A DNA stretch of 64,000 nt from Parafilimonas terrae (GTDB taxonomy: Bacteria > Bacteroidota > Bacteroidia > Chitinophagales > Chitinophagaceae): the NCBI RefSeq assembly GCF_900115755.1, contig NZ_FOXQ01000003.1, positions 62,001 through 126,000 of the forward strand. Reading direction: 5' to 3'. Under the pieces are notes generated by a model. It worked only from the letters and a program-made list of their open reading frames with translations, was not told where the DNA came from and searched no databases. The translations under genes and the position numbers were made by a program. This document shows positions 45,739-55,081 of the stretch, in pieces (the stretch's first letter is position 1; each line of letters opens with the position of its first letter).

Positions 45739-47499
45739 TTAGCGCCACTCAAAATAAAACGGCAGCCTCGCCTGCGGAATATTAATCGTTTCAGATAACT
45801 GTTTTGCTTTTTGCAGAAGCGTGTATTGTTGCTGGCCAATCTCTTTCACTAATGCCTTTTGTTGTCCTTCAACAGAATAAGACTGATCGGTCAACTGTTC
45901 AAGCCAGGTCTTTTGTTCAGGATATTCACGGGTGCGGTAGTCTGTAAGTTTAGCCATGCGTGCCGCACAATTAACGGCATCCTGCAAAGTTCCGGTTCTG
46001 TCAACGAGGCCAATGCCAATAGCACGGTTGCCAATCCAAACACGGCCTTGTGCAATGCTGTCAATATAGGCTGTATCTTTTTTACGGCCATCGGCTACAC
46101 GTGTTTTAAAAGTGGAATAAATGGTATCAATTGAAGCCTGTATAAAATGTTTTTCGGGATCGGTAAGCGGCCTGCTTATAGAACCAAGATCTGCATAAGG
46201 TGCGGTTTTTACTCCATCGAATGTTACGCCGAGTTTATTGTTGAAAAAATCTTTCATGTTAGCCAAAACACTGAACACACCAATTGACCCTGTAATAGTT
46301 GTTTCGTTTGCAAATACAGAATCCGCTGCGCATGAAATATAATAACCGCCCGAAGCTGCATAATCGCCCATACTTACTACAACAGGTTTTGCTTTTTTCG
46401 CTAAAATAATTTCCCGCCATATTGCTTCACTGGCCATAGCGCTGCCGCCTGGTGAGTTTACACGAAAAACAATGGCCTTCACATCATCATCAAGCCTTGC
46501 CTTACGAATAAGCTTTACAAAATCATCGCTGCCAATCTGGTCCCTATCTCCTTTTCCATCCACAATATCGCCCTGTGCATAAATAATATTAATCTTTCCG
46601 CCACTGCCATTTTTGGTAAAATTTACTGCTTTTGCATATTTGCCAAACGAAACAAAATTGATGTCATCATCAGCATCTTTTTTAAGGCGCTTTGAAATGT
46701 CAGCCTTCAATTCATCATCATATTTCAAACCATCTACCAGGTTATATTTTAATGCATCATTAGCTGTTTGCACAGCGCCTGAATTAGCGAGGTTATGCAA
46801 AGTAGCTGTATCGGAATGCCTTGCTTCCGCCGTTCTTATCAATAAATTATTATAAATGTCATTTAGCCAGATAGTAGTTTGCAGGCGGTTGGCATCCGTC
46901 ATTTGCGTTGCCCGCAAAGGTTCTGTAGCACTTTTAAATTTGCCAGCATAAAAAATTTCGGGTTTAATTTCAAGCTTATCAAGCAGCCCTTTTAAAAATA
47001 CCAGATCAACAGAAAAGCCATTCCACTCAACACCGCCGGCAGGGTTGCAATAAATTTTATCGGCAATGGTAGCTACATAATAGGAGCTTTCGGGAATAAC
47101 ATTGCCATAAGCAATTATAAATTTGTTACTCTTTTTAAAGGCAACCAAAGCCTGCCTTAATTCCTCGCTTGCAGCATAACCATTTTCGTTGCCGTCAGCC
47201 TTTATATAGATACCCTTTATAGAAGAATCGCTCTTTGCATAATCAATCATGCGCACAACGTCGTACAAACCGGGAACATTGTTGGAAGGATTATCAAATA
47301 AGGTATTTAAAGGGCTGTTTCTTGCTTGTTCATCAAGCTGTTGGTTTAAATCAAGCACTAAAACCGCATCTTTTCCTATCGCGGGTTTTGAGGGTGAAGT
47401 AGCGCTGCCGATAATTGCCGAAAAAGCAAAAAATAAGGCAAGCGTAAATACTATTAATGCTACCAATGTTGCAAGAAATATCTTAAGAAAGCTTCTCAT
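45739..47499 (-). CDS. sppA: Signal peptide peptidase SppA, 67K type
   Basis: Membrane-bound serine protease that digests cleaved signal peptides. The 586 residues start with one N-terminal transmembrane helix (IFLATLVALIVFTLALFFAF). Two tandem ClpP-like domains follow, as in E. coli SppA. The catalytic Lys lies in the first half (FYAGKFKSATEPL, corresponding to E. coli Lys209). The nucleophile Ser lies in the second half (TTITGSIGVFS). FRVNSPGGSAMASEAIWREI and SMGDYAASGGYYISCAAD are typical. The active site is predicted to face the periplasm. The gene is monocistronic. Confidence 0.95.
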   Translation of the reverse strand: MRSFLKIFLATLVALIVFTLALFFAFSAIIGSATSPSKPAIGKDAVLVLDLNQQLDEQARNSPLNTLFDNPSNNVPGLYDVVRMIDYAKSDSSIKGIYIKADGNENGYAASEELRQALVAFKKSNKFIIAYGNVIPESSYYVATIADKIYCNPAGGVEWNGFSVDLVFLKGLLDKLEIKPEIFYAGKFKSATEPLRATQMTDANRLQTTIWLNDIYNNLLIRTAEARHSDTATLHNLANSGAVQTANDALKYNLVDGLKYDDELKADISKRLKKDADDDINFVSFGKYAKAVNFTKNGSGGKINIIYAQGDIVDGKGDRDQIGSDDFVKLIRKARLDDDVKAIVFRVNSPGGSAMASEAIWREIILAKKAKPVVVSMGDYAASGGYYISCAADSVFANETTITGSIGVFSVLANMKDFFNNKLGVTFDGVKTAPYADLGSISRPLTDPEKHFIQASIDTIYSTFKTRVADGRKKDTAYIDSIAQGRVWIGNRAIGIGLVDRTGTLQDAVNCAARMAKLTDYRTREYPEQKTWLEQLTDQSYSVEGQQKALVKEIGQQQYTLLQKAKQLSETINIPQARLPFYFEWR

Positions 47500-47647
47500 T
47501 TTATCTGAATTTACTAACCCTTAAAAGTGACTGATTAAACCGGAACAACAAAACTCTGCCTTTTAAGATATAGGGAATGTGCAATTACAGTTCATACATC
47601 ACAATACACAAAAATAAAGATATTTGAAGCCATATTTGTGCGTATTT

Positions 47648-48139
47648 ATGAATACAGCTTTTTTGCTTACAGGTGGCAATTTGGGCAATCGTTTTGAAAA
47701 CTTGCAAACGGCTGCAAGACTTATAGAAAAGAATTGTGGCAGCATTAACAACATTTCGTCTGTTTACCAAACTGCCGCATGGGGTTTTACCGAACAACCG
47801 GATTTTTTCAACCAGGCTTTATCAATTAATACTTTATTGCAGCCAGATGAATTAATGCAACGCCTGTTGGCAATTGAAAACGAAATGGGCAGGCAACGCA
47901 GTTTTAAAATGGCGCCCAGAGTTATTGATATTGATATTTTATTAATGAATGAAATGATTTACAAATCTGCAACTGTTACCATTCCGCATCCGCGTTTAGC
48001 CGAACGAAGATTTGTATTAGCGCCGCTTACAGAAATTGCCGGTAATATTATACATCCTGTTTACAAAAAAAACATTATCGAATTATTGAAAGAGTGTAAA
48101 GATGAATTACCTGTGCATAAAATTTCACCAGAAAAGTAA
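47648..48139 (+). CDS. folK: 2-amino-4-hydroxy-6-hydroxymethyldihydropteridine pyrophosphokinase
   Basis: Pyrophosphorylates 6-hydroxymethyl-7,8-dihydropterin in folate synthesis. I start at ATG 47648 (163 residues), because FLLTGGNLGNRFENL is the family's usual beginning; TTG 47624 would add eight residues. SVYQTAAWGFTEQPDFFNQA and ENEMGRQRSFKMAPRVIDID are present, including the DIDIL Mg/ATP Asp pair. IPHPRLAERRFVLAPLTEI is the HPPK signature. It lies 25 bp before the deoxynucleoside kinase gene; both concern nucleotide or cofactor supply and are probably co-transcribed. Confidence 0.94.
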   Translation: MNTAFLLTGGNLGNRFENLQTAARLIEKNCGSINNISSVYQTAAWGFTEQPDFFNQALSINTLLQPDELMQRLLAIENEMGRQRSFKMAPRVIDIDILLMNEMIYKSATVTIPHPRLAERRFVLAPLTEIAGNIIHPVYKKNIIELLKECKDELPVHKISPEK

Positions 48140-48164
48140 ATACGGCTTTTAATTTTGAGCGCTG

Positions 48165-48794
48165 ATGCAATACCATTACATAGCTATTGAAGGTAACATT
48201 GGAGCTGGCAAAACAACGCTGGCGCACCTCCTTGCCAAAAAATTAAATGCACGCCTTATACTGGAACAATTTGCTGACAACCCCTTTCTTCCAAAGTTTT
48301 ACGAAAACCCAAAACAAAATGCTTTTCCGCTGGAATTATTTTTTATGGCTGAACGGTATAAGCAGCTAAAAGACATGATTCACACCAGCGATCTCTTTCA
48401 AAGTATCACTGTTTCCGATTATATTTTTACCAAATGCCTGCTATTTGCAAAAGTTAATTTACCGGAAGAAGAGTTCAGGCTGTACCAGCGCTTATTCGAT
48501 ATAATGCAAACGCAGATTGCTTTCCCCGACATTTTGATTTACCTGCATTCACCTGTTCAAAAACTGCAGAAAAACATTAAAAAACGAAACCGTATTTACG
48601 AACAAAATATAGCGGATGAATACCTGTTCAATATTCAGCAAACCTATACCAGCTATATAAAACAGCATAATATAAAAACAATTTTTGTGGATGCTGTAAA
48701 TGCCGATTTTTTAAGCAACGAAGAACATTTGCAGGTTTTAATGGATGCATTAAAAATAGAATTTGAAGGCGGCCAGCAATATATTTCTTTATAG
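48165..48794 (+). CDS. Deoxynucleoside kinase (dNK family)
   Basis: Phosphorylates deoxynucleosides for salvage. The 209 residues begin with the P-loop IAIEGNIGAGKTTLAHLLA (residues about 6-24). The region VSDYIFTKCLLFAKVNL is the position of the DRS lid region, here with Asp but not the full motif. The LID-type region IKKRNRIYEQNIADEYL follows. The ERYKQLKDM and PDILIYLHSP segments match bacterial dAK/dGK-type kinases. The nucleoside preference cannot be told. It follows folK by 25 bp. Confidence 0.88.
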   Translation: MQYHYIAIEGNIGAGKTTLAHLLAKKLNARLILEQFADNPFLPKFYENPKQNAFPLELFFMAERYKQLKDMIHTSDLFQSITVSDYIFTKCLLFAKVNLPEEEFRLYQRLFDIMQTQIAFPDILIYLHSPVQKLQKNIKKRNRIYEQNIADEYLFNIQQTYTSYIKQHNIKTIFVDAVNADFLSNEEHLQVLMDALKIEFEGGQQYISL

Positions 48795-49001
48795 GCTGAT
48801 GATCCCTGTTTGGAAAATAGAAACTTTAACCTGAAGCTGGCTTTGCTTCCCCGGCCTTCATTTAATATAAAAACTCATTGCAACCATCTTTAAATCAAAA
48901 AGCCGCTCATTCCCTTTAATAAATTCAGAATAATTTTCCGTGGGCCGCACTGCTTTCTGAAATAATCTCCTGTAACTTTATACTGTATTCAAATTAACCT
49001 A

Positions 49002-50687
49002 ATGAATCACCTGCAAAAACTGCTGCCTGTATTTTTGTTCACACCTGTGCTGTTATCATGCAAAAACAAAAATACCTCTCCCTCTAATGAAGTTATCAGC
49101 CAGCTAAATTTAAAAAGGGGTAATGTTATTTCCTGCGGGGCTACAAATGCGCAGTTTGGCATAGTTAATTTTGATATGACCTGTGGTGTTGCCGCCAAAA
49201 AAGATTTTAACCTGGCTGTTGAATTATTGCACTCTTTTGAATACGATGAAGCGGAGAAAGTATTTGCAAAAGTGATAGATGAATTCCCAAACTGTGCCAT
49301 GGCATACTGGGGCATTGCCATGTGTAATTTTCACCCGTTATGGAGCCCGCCAACTGAAGCGGAATTGCAAAAAGGCGCTAAAGCAATTGCCATCGCAAAC
49401 AGCATTCAAACCAAATCTGAAAGAGAAGCCGGTTACATAAACGCCATAGGATTGTATTATAAAGATTGGGATACAAAAGATCATTATACCCGTTGCCTGT
49501 ATTTTGAAAAAGCAATGGAGCAATTATGCGCAAAACATCCTGATGATAATGAAGCCGCTATTTTTTATGCATTGGCATTAGATGCAGCCGCAAGCCCGGC
49601 CGATAAAACATATACAAAGCAAAAAAAGGCAGGCAGCATATTAAATGCCCTTTACGCCAAAGAGCCAGATCATCCCGGCATTATTCATTACATTATTCAT
49701 ACTTACGACTATCCGGGCCTTGCTCAGCTAGCTTTGCCGGCTGCGCAAGCTTATGCACAGGTAGCGCCTTCTTCAGCCCATGCGCTGCACATGCCATCGC
49801 ATATATTTACAAGGCTTGGCCTTTGGGATGAAGATATACGTTCCAATTTGCAGTCTGTGGCTGCCGCTCAATGTTATGCAAAGCAGGCAGGCATTTCGGG
49901 GCATTGGGATGAAGAACTGCATGGCCTGGACTATCTTGTTTATGCGTATCTGCAAAAAGGCAATAATAAGCTCGCCGCACAACAGGTTAGCTATTTAAAT
50001 AGCATCAGGTTGGTTTATCCTGTTAATTTTAAAATTGCTTACGCTTTTGCAGCCATTCCTTCGCGGTATGTATTGGAGAACAGCAAGTGGGAAGAAGCGG
50101 CTGAATTGCAGTTGCCGCAGGCAAATTTTTCATGGGGCGCATATCCGTGGCAGGAAGCCATTGTACATTTTACAAGAACATTAGGCGCTGCGCACATAGG
50201 TAAAATAAATGAGGCTAAGGCCGAGCTAGCAAAACTTTACCAGCTTAAAGATATATTGGATAAGCAAAAAGACAGCTATAATGCAAAAGAAGTTGCCATT
50301 CAAATAAAGGCAGGCAATGCCTGGGTGCAATTTGAACAAGGCGATACAGCAAATGCATTAAAGGAAATGAAGCTTGCCGCAGATATGGAAGACAGTATTG
50401 AAAAACATCCCGTAACGCCTGGGAAAGTGTTGCCGGCAAGAGAATTATTAGCAAATATGCTGATGCAAACCAACCAAAATAAAGCTGCATTAAACGCTTA
50501 TGATGCAGTGTTAATTAAAAACCCTAATCGCTTTAACAGTTTATATAATGCAGGCATAGCCGCACAAAAATCGGGCGATAATGAAAAAGCCAATTTCTAT
50601 TTCAAACAGTTACTGGCTGTAACAGATATTGCCAGCTCCGGCAGGCCTGAAATTGGCGTAGCCCGGTCTTTTTTGAAGATGCATTAG
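49002..50687 (+). CDS. TPR-containing lipoprotein
   Basis: A lipobox ends the signal peptide (LLPVFLFTPVLLSCKNKN, Cys about residue 20), so it is a lipid-anchored exported protein of 561 residues. TPR-like hairpins cover the rest. They include VELLHSFEYDEAEKVFAKVI and MAYWGIAMCNFHPLWSPPTE near the start and LLANMLMQTNQNKAALNAYD with SLYNAGIAAQKSGDNEKANF at the end. A segment with AHALHMPSHIFTRLGLWDED is characteristic of a group of bacterial TPR proteins of unknown role. The gene stands alone between the dNK and grpE genes. Confidence 0.85.
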   Translation: MNHLQKLLPVFLFTPVLLSCKNKNTSPSNEVISQLNLKRGNVISCGATNAQFGIVNFDMTCGVAAKKDFNLAVELLHSFEYDEAEKVFAKVIDEFPNCAMAYWGIAMCNFHPLWSPPTEAELQKGAKAIAIANSIQTKSEREAGYINAIGLYYKDWDTKDHYTRCLYFEKAMEQLCAKHPDDNEAAIFYALALDAAASPADKTYTKQKKAGSILNALYAKEPDHPGIIHYIIHTYDYPGLAQLALPAAQAYAQVAPSSAHALHMPSHIFTRLGLWDEDIRSNLQSVAAAQCYAKQAGISGHWDEELHGLDYLVYAYLQKGNNKLAAQQVSYLNSIRLVYPVNFKIAYAFAAIPSRYVLENSKWEEAAELQLPQANFSWGAYPWQEAIVHFTRTLGAAHIGKINEAKAELAKLYQLKDILDKQKDSYNAKEVAIQIKAGNAWVQFEQGDTANALKEMKLAADMEDSIEKHPVTPGKVLPARELLANMLMQTNQNKAALNAYDAVLIKNPNRFNSLYNAGIAAQKSGDNEKANFYFKQLLAVTDIASSGRPEIGVARSFLKMH

Positions 50688-50799
50688 AAAATTAGATTTT
50701 GCACAGTAATGATAACTGGCATACATATCTGTCAGTTAAACGCTTGTTAGTCCCGTAAATGAAAATTTTAGTTTTTTCAGGCTGACAATTTTTCGTCTA

Positions 50800-50822
50800 T
50801 TTGCCACTGGCAAAAATTTTGA
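50800..50822 (+). promoter_or_regulatory. Palindrome and sigma54-like element before grpE-dnaJ
   Basis: TTTGCCACTGGCAAA (50800-50814) is a perfect 7-bp palindrome around one base. Its right half starts TGGCAAAAATTTTGA (50808-50822), which follows the sigma54 -24/-12 pattern TGGCACR-N4-TTGC with two mismatches, one at the usually strict last C. A TGACAATTTTTCGTC block lies just upstream (50783-50797). It could be an operator, a sigma54-type heat-shock promoter, or both. The ATG is 26 bp downstream. Confidence 0.4.
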
Positions 50823-50847
50823 CTAAACTTATTTTCTATTATTAATT

Positions 50848-51411
50848 ATGGAAGAAAAAGATAAACAGGAACAAACGAATGTAAACGATGCCGGTTTGGA
50901 TATTAATGCTGACGAAAATGCAGCCGGCACCAATTACCTGAACGACCCGGTTGAGGAAGAATCGCAGATAGAAAAGCTGAATACCGAGCTTCAGGATCAA
51001 AAAGACAAATATTTACGCCTCTTTGCTGAATTTGACAATTATCGCAGGCGCACTGCAAAAGAAAATGCAGAACTGCGCCAAACAGCAGGTAAAGAAGTAA
51101 TTATATCACTTTTGGATGTGCTGGACGATTGTGAGCGTGCAGAAAAACAACTGGAATCTTCCGGAGATATCAAACAATTCAGCGAAGGCGCCTTGCTTAT
51201 TTTCAACAAACTCAAAAAAACACTGGAAAGCAAAGGCCTAAAACAAATGGATAGCCTCAACAAAGATTTTGACGTTGAAAAACAGGAAGCTATTACTGAA
51301 ATTCCGGCGCCCGATAAAAAGCATATAGGTAAAGTAGTTGACGAAATTCAAAAAGGTTATTACTTAAACGACAAAATCATTCGTTTTGCCAAAGTTGTAG
51401 TAGGCAAATAA
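50848..51411 (+). CDS. grpE: Nucleotide exchange factor GrpE
   Basis: Releases ADP from DnaK and acts as its co-chaperone. The 187 residues have an acidic, disordered N-terminus (about 1-40) and a long dimerising coiled coil (ESQIEKLNTELQDQKDKYLR). The family signature comes in AEFDNYRRRTAKENAELRQTA, with ILLDVLDDCERAE-type helix next. The beta-wing domain, EAITEIPAPDKKHIGKVVDEI followed by GYYLNDKIIRFAKVVVGK, completes it. It starts a two-gene heat-shock operon with dnaJ (21-bp gap); dnaK is not in the window. Confidence 0.96.
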   Translation: MEEKDKQEQTNVNDAGLDINADENAAGTNYLNDPVEEESQIEKLNTELQDQKDKYLRLFAEFDNYRRRTAKENAELRQTAGKEVIISLLDVLDDCERAEKQLESSGDIKQFSEGALLIFNKLKKTLESKGLKQMDSLNKDFDVEKQEAITEIPAPDKKHIGKVVDEIQKGYYLNDKIIRFAKVVVGK

Positions 51412-51432
51412 TAACAGAGATACACAGGTTAC

Positions 51433-52593
51433 ATGACAAAAAGAGATTATTACGAAATATTAAGCGTTACAAAAACTGCTTCAGGAGATGAAATAAAAAA
51501 AGCCTACCGCAAGGTAGCAATGCAATATCACCCTGACAGAAACCCCGGCAATGCGGAAGCAGAAGAAAAATTTAAAGAAGCTGCCGAAGCTTATGAAGTA
51601 TTAAGCGATCCGGATAAAAAAGCAAAATATGACCGTTACGGTCATGCAGCATTTGCGCCTGGCAGCGGCGGTTTCAGTGGCAGCCAGAACGTAAATATGG
51701 AAGATATCTTCAGCCAGTTTGGAGACATCTTCGGCGATGATATTTTCGGCAGTTTTTTTGGCGGCGGAAGAAGAAGCAGTGGCGGCGGAAGAGGCCATGG
51801 CACAAGGGGCAGCAACCTTCGTATAAAGCTTAAGCTTAATTACGAGGAAATGGCAAAGGGTGTAACTAAAAACATTAAGGTAAAAAAATATGTGCCCTGC
51901 ACCACCTGCAATGGCAGCGGTGCAAAAGATAAAGGCAGCATTCAAACCTGCAGTACCTGCGGTGGCAGCGGCCAGGTAAGAAAAGTTACCAATACATTTT
52001 TAGGGCAAATGCAAACGGTAAGCACCTGCCCCACCTGTAACGGCGAAGGCTCTACCATCACCAGTAAATGTTCTGCCTGCAAAGGCGAAGGCCGCGTGTA
52101 TGGCGAAGAAACCGTTAACATTAATATTCCAGCCGGCGTACAGGAAGGTATGCAGCTTAGCCTTAGCGGAAAAGGGAATGCAGGGGAACGCGGCGGCATG
52201 CCTGGCGATTTAATTGTGCTTATTGAAGAAGAAGCACATAAAGAATTACAACGTGATGGCCTGAATGTAGCTTACGAACTGCATATTTCTTTTCCAGATG
52301 CGGTTTTTGGAACCCAGGTAGAAGTGCCTACTATAGATGGAAGGGCTAAAATAAAAATCCCGCCCGGTACACAAAGCGGAAAAATATTCAGGCTGAAAGG
52401 CAAGGGTTTTCCTGAAGTAAATGGTTATGGCAGGGGCGATCAGCTTATTCATGTAAATGTCTGGACGCCGCAGCATGTAACACACGAGGAAAAGGAAATG
52501 CTGAACCAGCTAAACGGCAGTCCTAATTTCAAGCCGCAGCCAGGCAAAAGTGAAAAAAGCTTTTTTGATAAAGTGAAGGAAGTTTTCTCTTAA
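51433..52593 (+). CDS. dnaJ: Molecular chaperone DnaJ
   Basis: Hsp40 co-chaperone that delivers clients to DnaK and stimulates its ATPase. The 386 residues have a J-domain (residues 5-70, HPD at 33-35) and a Gly/Phe-rich linker ([14 protein letters not shown]). Four CxxCxGxG zinc repeats follow ([32 protein letters not shown]). C-terminal peptide-binding domains begin [20 protein letters not shown] and end with the [18 protein letters not shown] stretch. It is a complete class I DnaJ. It follows grpE by 21 bp and ends at a strong terminator. Confidence 0.97.
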   Translation: MTKRDYYEILSVTKTASGDEIKKAYRKVAMQYHPDRNPGNAEAEEKFKEAAEAYEVLSDPDKKAKYDRYGHAAFAPGSGGFSGSQNVNMEDIFSQFGDIFGDDIFGSFFGGGRRSSGGGRGHGTRGSNLRIKLKLNYEEMAKGVTKNIKVKKYVPCTTCNGSGAKDKGSIQTCSTCGGSGQVRKVTNTFLGQMQTVSTCPTCNGEGSTITSKCSACKGEGRVYGEETVNINIPAGVQEGMQLSLSGKGNAGERGGMPGDLIVLIEEEAHKELQRDGLNVAYELHISFPDAVFGTQVEVPTIDGRAKIKIPPGTQSGKIFRLKGKGFPEVNGYGRGDQLIHVNVWTPQHVTHEEKEMLNQLNGSPNFKPQPGKSEKSFFDKVKEVFS

Positions 52594-52610
52594 ATAAGAA
52601 AGCATATTTT

Positions 52611-52644
52611 ATAAAAGCCGCCTGGAAATATCAGGCGGCTTTTA
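52611..52644 (+). terminator. Intrinsic terminator of grpE-dnaJ
   Basis: ATAAAAGCCGCCTG and CAGGCGGCTTTTAT form a perfect 14-bp stem with a 6-nt loop at 52611-52644; the T-run is at the end of the right arm. Confidence 0.87.
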
Positions 52645-52765
52645 TATTGATGAACTTGAAATATTTTTAAAACAGGATGATGTTTTTGATCTGTCCGGGC
52701 AGAGCCGGGACGTTTTTTTGTTCGATCCGTCCTGAAGTAAATTGGGTAGATATTCGCCTGCTGAT

Positions 52766-53377
52766 TTAAAGTCGCTTTGCTTTTTTAGGAATTTTACCGT
52801 CTTGAAACTCTTGTCTTTGATTTTTGTCGCCCAAGTCCATTACAAACATGTCCCAATTGCCTAACCAATTTCTTACTGCACAACTCCAGTCACCAGTTAC
52901 TGTATCTGAAAATTGCCAAAGAATATGATAGCCGTCTTCATTAGAAAATCCTTCATTGTCGGTTTGCAATATGCCTTTAGTCTTGTTCCAGATTTTTGTT
53001 TTGATGCTACTAACAATTTCAAAATTCCCGTCATCAAATGCAGCATTGAGCATTTGAAAAGCGTAAATGACTTTTACTTTGTCAAAGTAATTTGTAAGCC
53101 ATTTAACAGCAGATATAGGTTTGTAATTCTGAATATCTTCCTTAAACTCATCGAGTTCTTCTTTTCCCAATTCTCCTTCAACAATTAGATTTCTTTCTAA
53201 CTGAGCTAAAGGTTCTCCATCAGCATTTAAAATGTTAAGTATCGTCCACCTGCCTGGTTCTTCGGTCGAGCTTAACTCAAACTTTGCAGCCAAGCCATCT
53301 GCTTTTAATGATTGAATGAGTTCGTCTATATGAATGTTTGGATCTTGTGAACCTAAAACTCTGATATAATATCCCAT
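52766..53377 (-). CDS. Conserved-looking protein of unknown function
   Basis: A soluble 203-residue protein starting MGYYIRVLGSQDPNIHIDEL. Notable features are an acidic mid-region (EGELGKEELDEFKEDIQNY), FDKVKVIYAFQMLNAAFDDG, and an aromatic-rich C-terminal half (EGFSNEDGYHILWQFSDTVT, NWLGNWDMFVMDLGDKNQ). No signal peptide, membrane helix or catalytic motif is visible. I associate this layout with scattered bacterial hypothetical proteins, but I cannot name a family. It is flanked by the grpE-dnaJ terminator and by 130 bp before hpt, so it stands alone and could be an acquired gene. Confidence 0.8.
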   Translation of the reverse strand: MGYYIRVLGSQDPNIHIDELIQSLKADGLAAKFELSSTEEPGRWTILNILNADGEPLAQLERNLIVEGELGKEELDEFKEDIQNYKPISAVKWLTNYFDKVKVIYAFQMLNAAFDDGNFEIVSSIKTKIWNKTKGILQTDNEGFSNEDGYHILWQFSDTVTGDWSCAVRNWLGNWDMFVMDLGDKNQRQEFQDGKIPKKAKRL

Positions 53378-53507
53378 AGTAAGTGTCGCCTTAGAGTTGC
53401 CTATAACAGTTCAAGTGAAGATAAATACAAATGTTCAATAGCGTAATGTCCCACGATAACAAAAAATGACAAGAATTGTTATCGGCAAGTCTATGTTGAA
53501 CCACACC

Positions 53508-54044
53508 TCATTCCTTCAACTGGTAAATCGCCGGCAGGTTCCTTCCATATCCATTATAATCCAGGCCGAACCCAACAACAAATTTATCAGGGATATTAAT
53601 ACCATTATAGTGAAGCGGCACATCATAAATTGTAGCATCAGGCTTATGTAACAGTGCAGCTATTTTTAACGATGCGGGGCTCATATTATACAATTGCGGC
53701 AAAAAGCTGTGTAACGTTTTGCCGGTATCAAGAATATCTTCCAAAATAATAACATGCCTGTCTTTTATTTCAGCATCAAGCCCTATGGAAGTAATTACAT
53801 GGCCGGAAGAAGTAGTGCCTTTATACGATGCCAGCTTTATAAAAGAAATTTCTGCTGGAATAGTAAGCCATTTAAAAAGTTCTGCAGCAAACATGAACGA
53901 TCCATTCAATATAGCAATGAACAAAGGCTGTTTGCCTTCATAATCTGTATTAATAGCCCCGGCAATCTTCTTTACAGAAACTTCAATATCAGCCTCGCTT
54001 ATATAAAGAGTGAAAGTTTTATCAAGCACATTAATTTCCTGCAT
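53508..54044 (-). CDS. hpt: Hypoxanthine phosphoribosyltransferase
   Basis: Salvages hypoxanthine and guanine to IMP and GMP using PRPP. The 178 residues carry the PRPP-binding signature VIILEDILDTGKTLHSFL (about residues 94-111), the substrate loop FIKLASYKGTTSSGHVI, and the C-terminal PDKFVVGFGLDYNGYGRNLP. The catalytic-loop Asp (LEDILDTG) is present. It lies 35 bp downstream of the glucosaminidase gene on the same strand and may be co-transcribed with that group. Confidence 0.95.
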   Translation of the reverse strand: MQEINVLDKTFTLYISEADIEVSVKKIAGAINTDYEGKQPLFIAILNGSFMFAAELFKWLTIPAEISFIKLASYKGTTSSGHVITSIGLDAEIKDRHVIILEDILDTGKTLHSFLPQLYNMSPASLKIAALLHKPDATIYDVPLHYNGINIPDKFVVGFGLDYNGYGRNLPAIYQLKE

Positions 54045-54079
54045 ACGGCTAAATATGTTTTAACCGCAAGCTAATGCAA

Positions 54080-55081
54080 TCAAAACAGCTTTTTACCCTG
54101 TGTACGCAATATAATTTTATCCCCGGCCTTCAGGCGGATGTCTTTAGGGAGTTTATTATAAGCCAAAAGGCTTTGCAGTTGTATGCCTTCATCCTGCGCA
54201 ACATCAAAAAGGTTTTCGTTGGGAAGGGCTATATGATAATCTTTAGAACCGCGTTTAGGCTTTCTCTCAATATAAACAAGCATACCCGTTCTTAAAATAT
54301 CACCGTTATCAAGATCATTAAAAGCGAGCAGCTTTCCATAAGCAATATTGTATTTTTTGGCAATAGCCAGCAGCGAAGCGCCTGCTTTTGCATAAATAAC
54401 CTTTGTTTGATTAATGCTGAAAACACCTTCAGGATACCTGTCAGTTTTTTCTGTTTTATCAGCTTCAATATCATCATTCGCTGACGATGTAGTTATTGAA
54501 ACGGCATTAAATGCCAGGTCTTCCTGCATTTTAAAAGGCGCTGCTGCAATTGTAACCTGGTGGTTTTGCTGCAATCCGGCAATTGTTATATCCTCCAGGC
54601 CATATTTCTCTATAGTATTAATAAGCGAAATAGCATAAACCGGGTTGGTTGCATAACCTGCGGCCTTTAAGCCATAAGCCCAGCTTTTATAATCTGTGGC
54701 ATCCAAATTAAATAAAGAAGCATAATTAGGCCGGGTTCTTAAAAAATCAGAATGGTCGCGGTAGGAATCTTCTGCACAGGAATAACTTCTGAAACATTCA
54801 TGTTTAACGTCATCATCATGATAAACATAATTGCCCGTCCAGTCTGTTTTGCACTTAATGCCAAAATGATTGTTGGATTGTGCTGTAAGGTTAGACTGAC
54901 CGGCATTCGATTCCAAAATTCCCTGCGCTAAAGTTATAGAGGCAGGAACGCCCGTGCGGATCATTTCATCAATAGCCAGTTGCCTGTATTGCTGAATGTA
55001 GGCAGTAACGGCTTCGTTGTTTTGCGCTTTTAAGCTGGCAATAACGCCGGCAAAAAATAAAACAAGAAGTAGCTTCTTCAT
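54080..55081 (-). CDS. Exported glucosaminidase with LysM repeats
   Basis: Peptidoglycan-hydrolysing N-acetylglucosaminidase. A signal peptide (LLLVLFFAGVIASLKAQ) is followed by a glucosaminidase domain (residues 25-160). That domain has the catalytic Glu in TLAQGILESNAGQSNL and the FlgJ/LytB-like HFGIKCKTDWTGNYVYHDDD. Two LysM-like repeats sit at about 225-330 (VIYAKAGASLLAIAKKYNIA and NLFDVAQDEGIQLQSLLAYN). The 333 residues are usual for this architecture. Its start ATG shares one base with the stop of the O-methyltransferase gene (TGATG), so translation is probably coupled. Confidence 0.92.
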   Translation of the reverse strand: MKKLLLVLFFAGVIASLKAQNNEAVTAYIQQYRQLAIDEMIRTGVPASITLAQGILESNAGQSNLTAQSNNHFGIKCKTDWTGNYVYHDDDVKHECFRSYSCAEDSYRDHSDFLRTRPNYASLFNLDATDYKSWAYGLKAAGYATNPVYAISLINTIEKYGLEDITIAGLQQNHQVTIAAAPFKMQEDLAFNAVSITTSSANDDIEADKTEKTDRYPEGVFSINQTKVIYAKAGASLLAIAKKYNIAYGKLLAFNDLDNGDILRTGMLVYIERKPKRGSKDYHIALPNENLFDVAQDEGIQLQSLLAYNKLPKDIRLKAGDKIILRTQGKKLF

